DNA of 5,697 nucleotides, taken from assembly GCA_021799945.1 (NCBI GenBank), contig JAJYZK010000228.1:1-5697 (forward strand). The letters are read 5' to 3'. This stretch comes from Acidobacteriota bacterium. Its GTDB lineage: Bacteria; Acidobacteriota; Terriglobia; Terriglobales; Acidobacteriaceae. The first letter of the stretch is position 1, and every line of letters begins with the position of its first letter. The position numbers and the translations under genes are program-made. Below are positions 5,118 through 5,697 of this stretch, piece after piece. A model generated the notes under the pieces. The model was given only the letters and a program-made list of their open reading frames with translations, did no database searches and had not been told where the DNA came from.

Positions 5118-5697
5118 TTACTTCACCACCGACTGAAACAGATCCGAGCGCAAGAGGCTGGCGAATTCGCTGTCGGAGGAGGCAAAGCTGACATCCAGCG
5201 TCCCTCCGCTCGAATTGATCGTGGTGTTGTCGATGGCCTGCTTCTCCGTGTCCGTGCCGCTCATCTTTTTATAGAGGGCGGCCGCGTTCAGCAGCGAGGC
5301 CATCGTCGCCGCCGAGATTGTATCGGGAGTAACTACGTCCAACTCAAACTTCACTCCGTTGTCGAAGCTCATGGAGTAGCGGGAGTTGAGCAGCTGCTTC
5401 TTCACCGCGTCGAAGTCGGTAAGTTGCGAGGCGTCGCCGAGCACGGAACGCATCATGGTCTGGGTTCCCTGCTGATCCAGAATGCTCCATACCGCTTCGC
5501 TGTCGACGGACTTCATCTGGCTGAACATATCGCTGTTGTTCAGGAGGCTGGGGGCCATCCCGTCTCGCGCGTCCAGAGCATTCTTGAGCGCTCCCGTCTG
5601 CCCGAAGACCATGGTGGTCGGATTGACGAAGTCCACCTGCATGCCGGTATTGCCCATCGGGTAAATGTGGTTCTGGCGATAGAGCGTCGGCTTGATC
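5118..5697 (-). CDS. Conserved protein of unknown function, C-terminal 192 residues
   Basis: The frame is open from the right edge to TAA at 5118-5120, so the N-terminus is missing. An internal ATG at 5657 is unlikely to be the start, because family-like sequence (IKPTLYRQNHIYP) precedes it in frame. Visible features include VDFVNPTTMVFGQTGALKNA, then LDARDGMAPSLLNNSDMF, VDSEAVWSILDQQGTQTMM, SRYSMSFDNGVKFELDVVTP and the end FASLLRSDLFQSVVK. The visible part reads as alternating strands and helices with no cysteine and no membrane segment. I recall this pattern from acidobacterial proteins annotated as hypothetical; the 'TTMVFG..ALK.ALDARDG' stretch also recalls uncharacterised envelope proteins of planctomycetes, without assigned function. 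Any signal peptide would lie outside the window. It converges on the lipoprotein gene, so it is a separate transcription unit. Confidence 0.85.
   Translation of the reverse strand, partial: IKPTLYRQNHIYPMGNTGMQVDFVNPTTMVFGQTGALKNALDARDGMAPSLLNNSDMFSQMKSVDSEAVWSILDQQGTQTMMRSVLGDASQLTDFDAVKKQLLNSRYSMSFDNGVKFELDVVTPDTISAATMASLLNAAALYKKMSGTDTEKQAIDNTTINSSGGTLDVSFASSDSEFASLLRSDLFQSVVK

Overview
The window looks like a chromosomal segment of a GC-rich Gram-negative bacterium. The best guess is an acidobacterium of the Solibacter/Bryobacter kind. The grounds are a lipid A gene (lpxD), high GC with G/C-ending codons, and three proteins whose sequences I recall only as uncharacterised acidobacterial types. 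The phylum call is an inference from memory, not a search result.

Layout. (1) Bases 1-1603, minus strand: a class II tRNA nucleotidyltransferase / poly(A) polymerase-like enzyme. Its catalytic core is complete, and a long proline- and glutamate-rich tail runs off the left edge. (2) 1604-1954: a divergent intergenic region with a plausible promoter for the minus gene and a 12-bp tandem repeat. (3) 1955-2464, plus: a 169-residue conserved protein of unknown function. (4) 2515-3540, plus: lpxD. It has no ribosome binding site, but a TACAAT box lies 7 bases before its ATG, which suggests a leaderless transcript. An in-frame ATG at 2461 overlaps the upstream stop codon and is an alternative start. 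(5) 3541-3779: a gap with two small hairpins and a second 12-bp tandem repeat. (6) 3780-4613, plus: a receiver-PAS protein with no output domain. (7) 4610-4975, plus: a small lipoprotein whose GTG start overlaps the stop of gene 6. (8) 4976-5117: a convergent gap with 13-14-bp tandem repeats and GC hairpins. (9) 5118-5697, minus: the C-terminal 192 residues of a protein of unknown function.

How the genes work together. The 169-aa gene and lpxD probably form one unit. LpxD adds the second acyl chain in lipid A synthesis, but no other lpx/fab gene is present here. The receiver-PAS gene and the lipoprotein gene look translationally coupled, so they may belong to one signalling or envelope unit. 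The genes are mostly ordinary housekeeping or lineage-specific ones. The least explained signal is non-coding: all three intergenic gaps carry short imperfect tandem repeats anchored on GAT/ATC at a 12-14 base period. I found no mobile element, CRISPR array, tRNA or rRNA.
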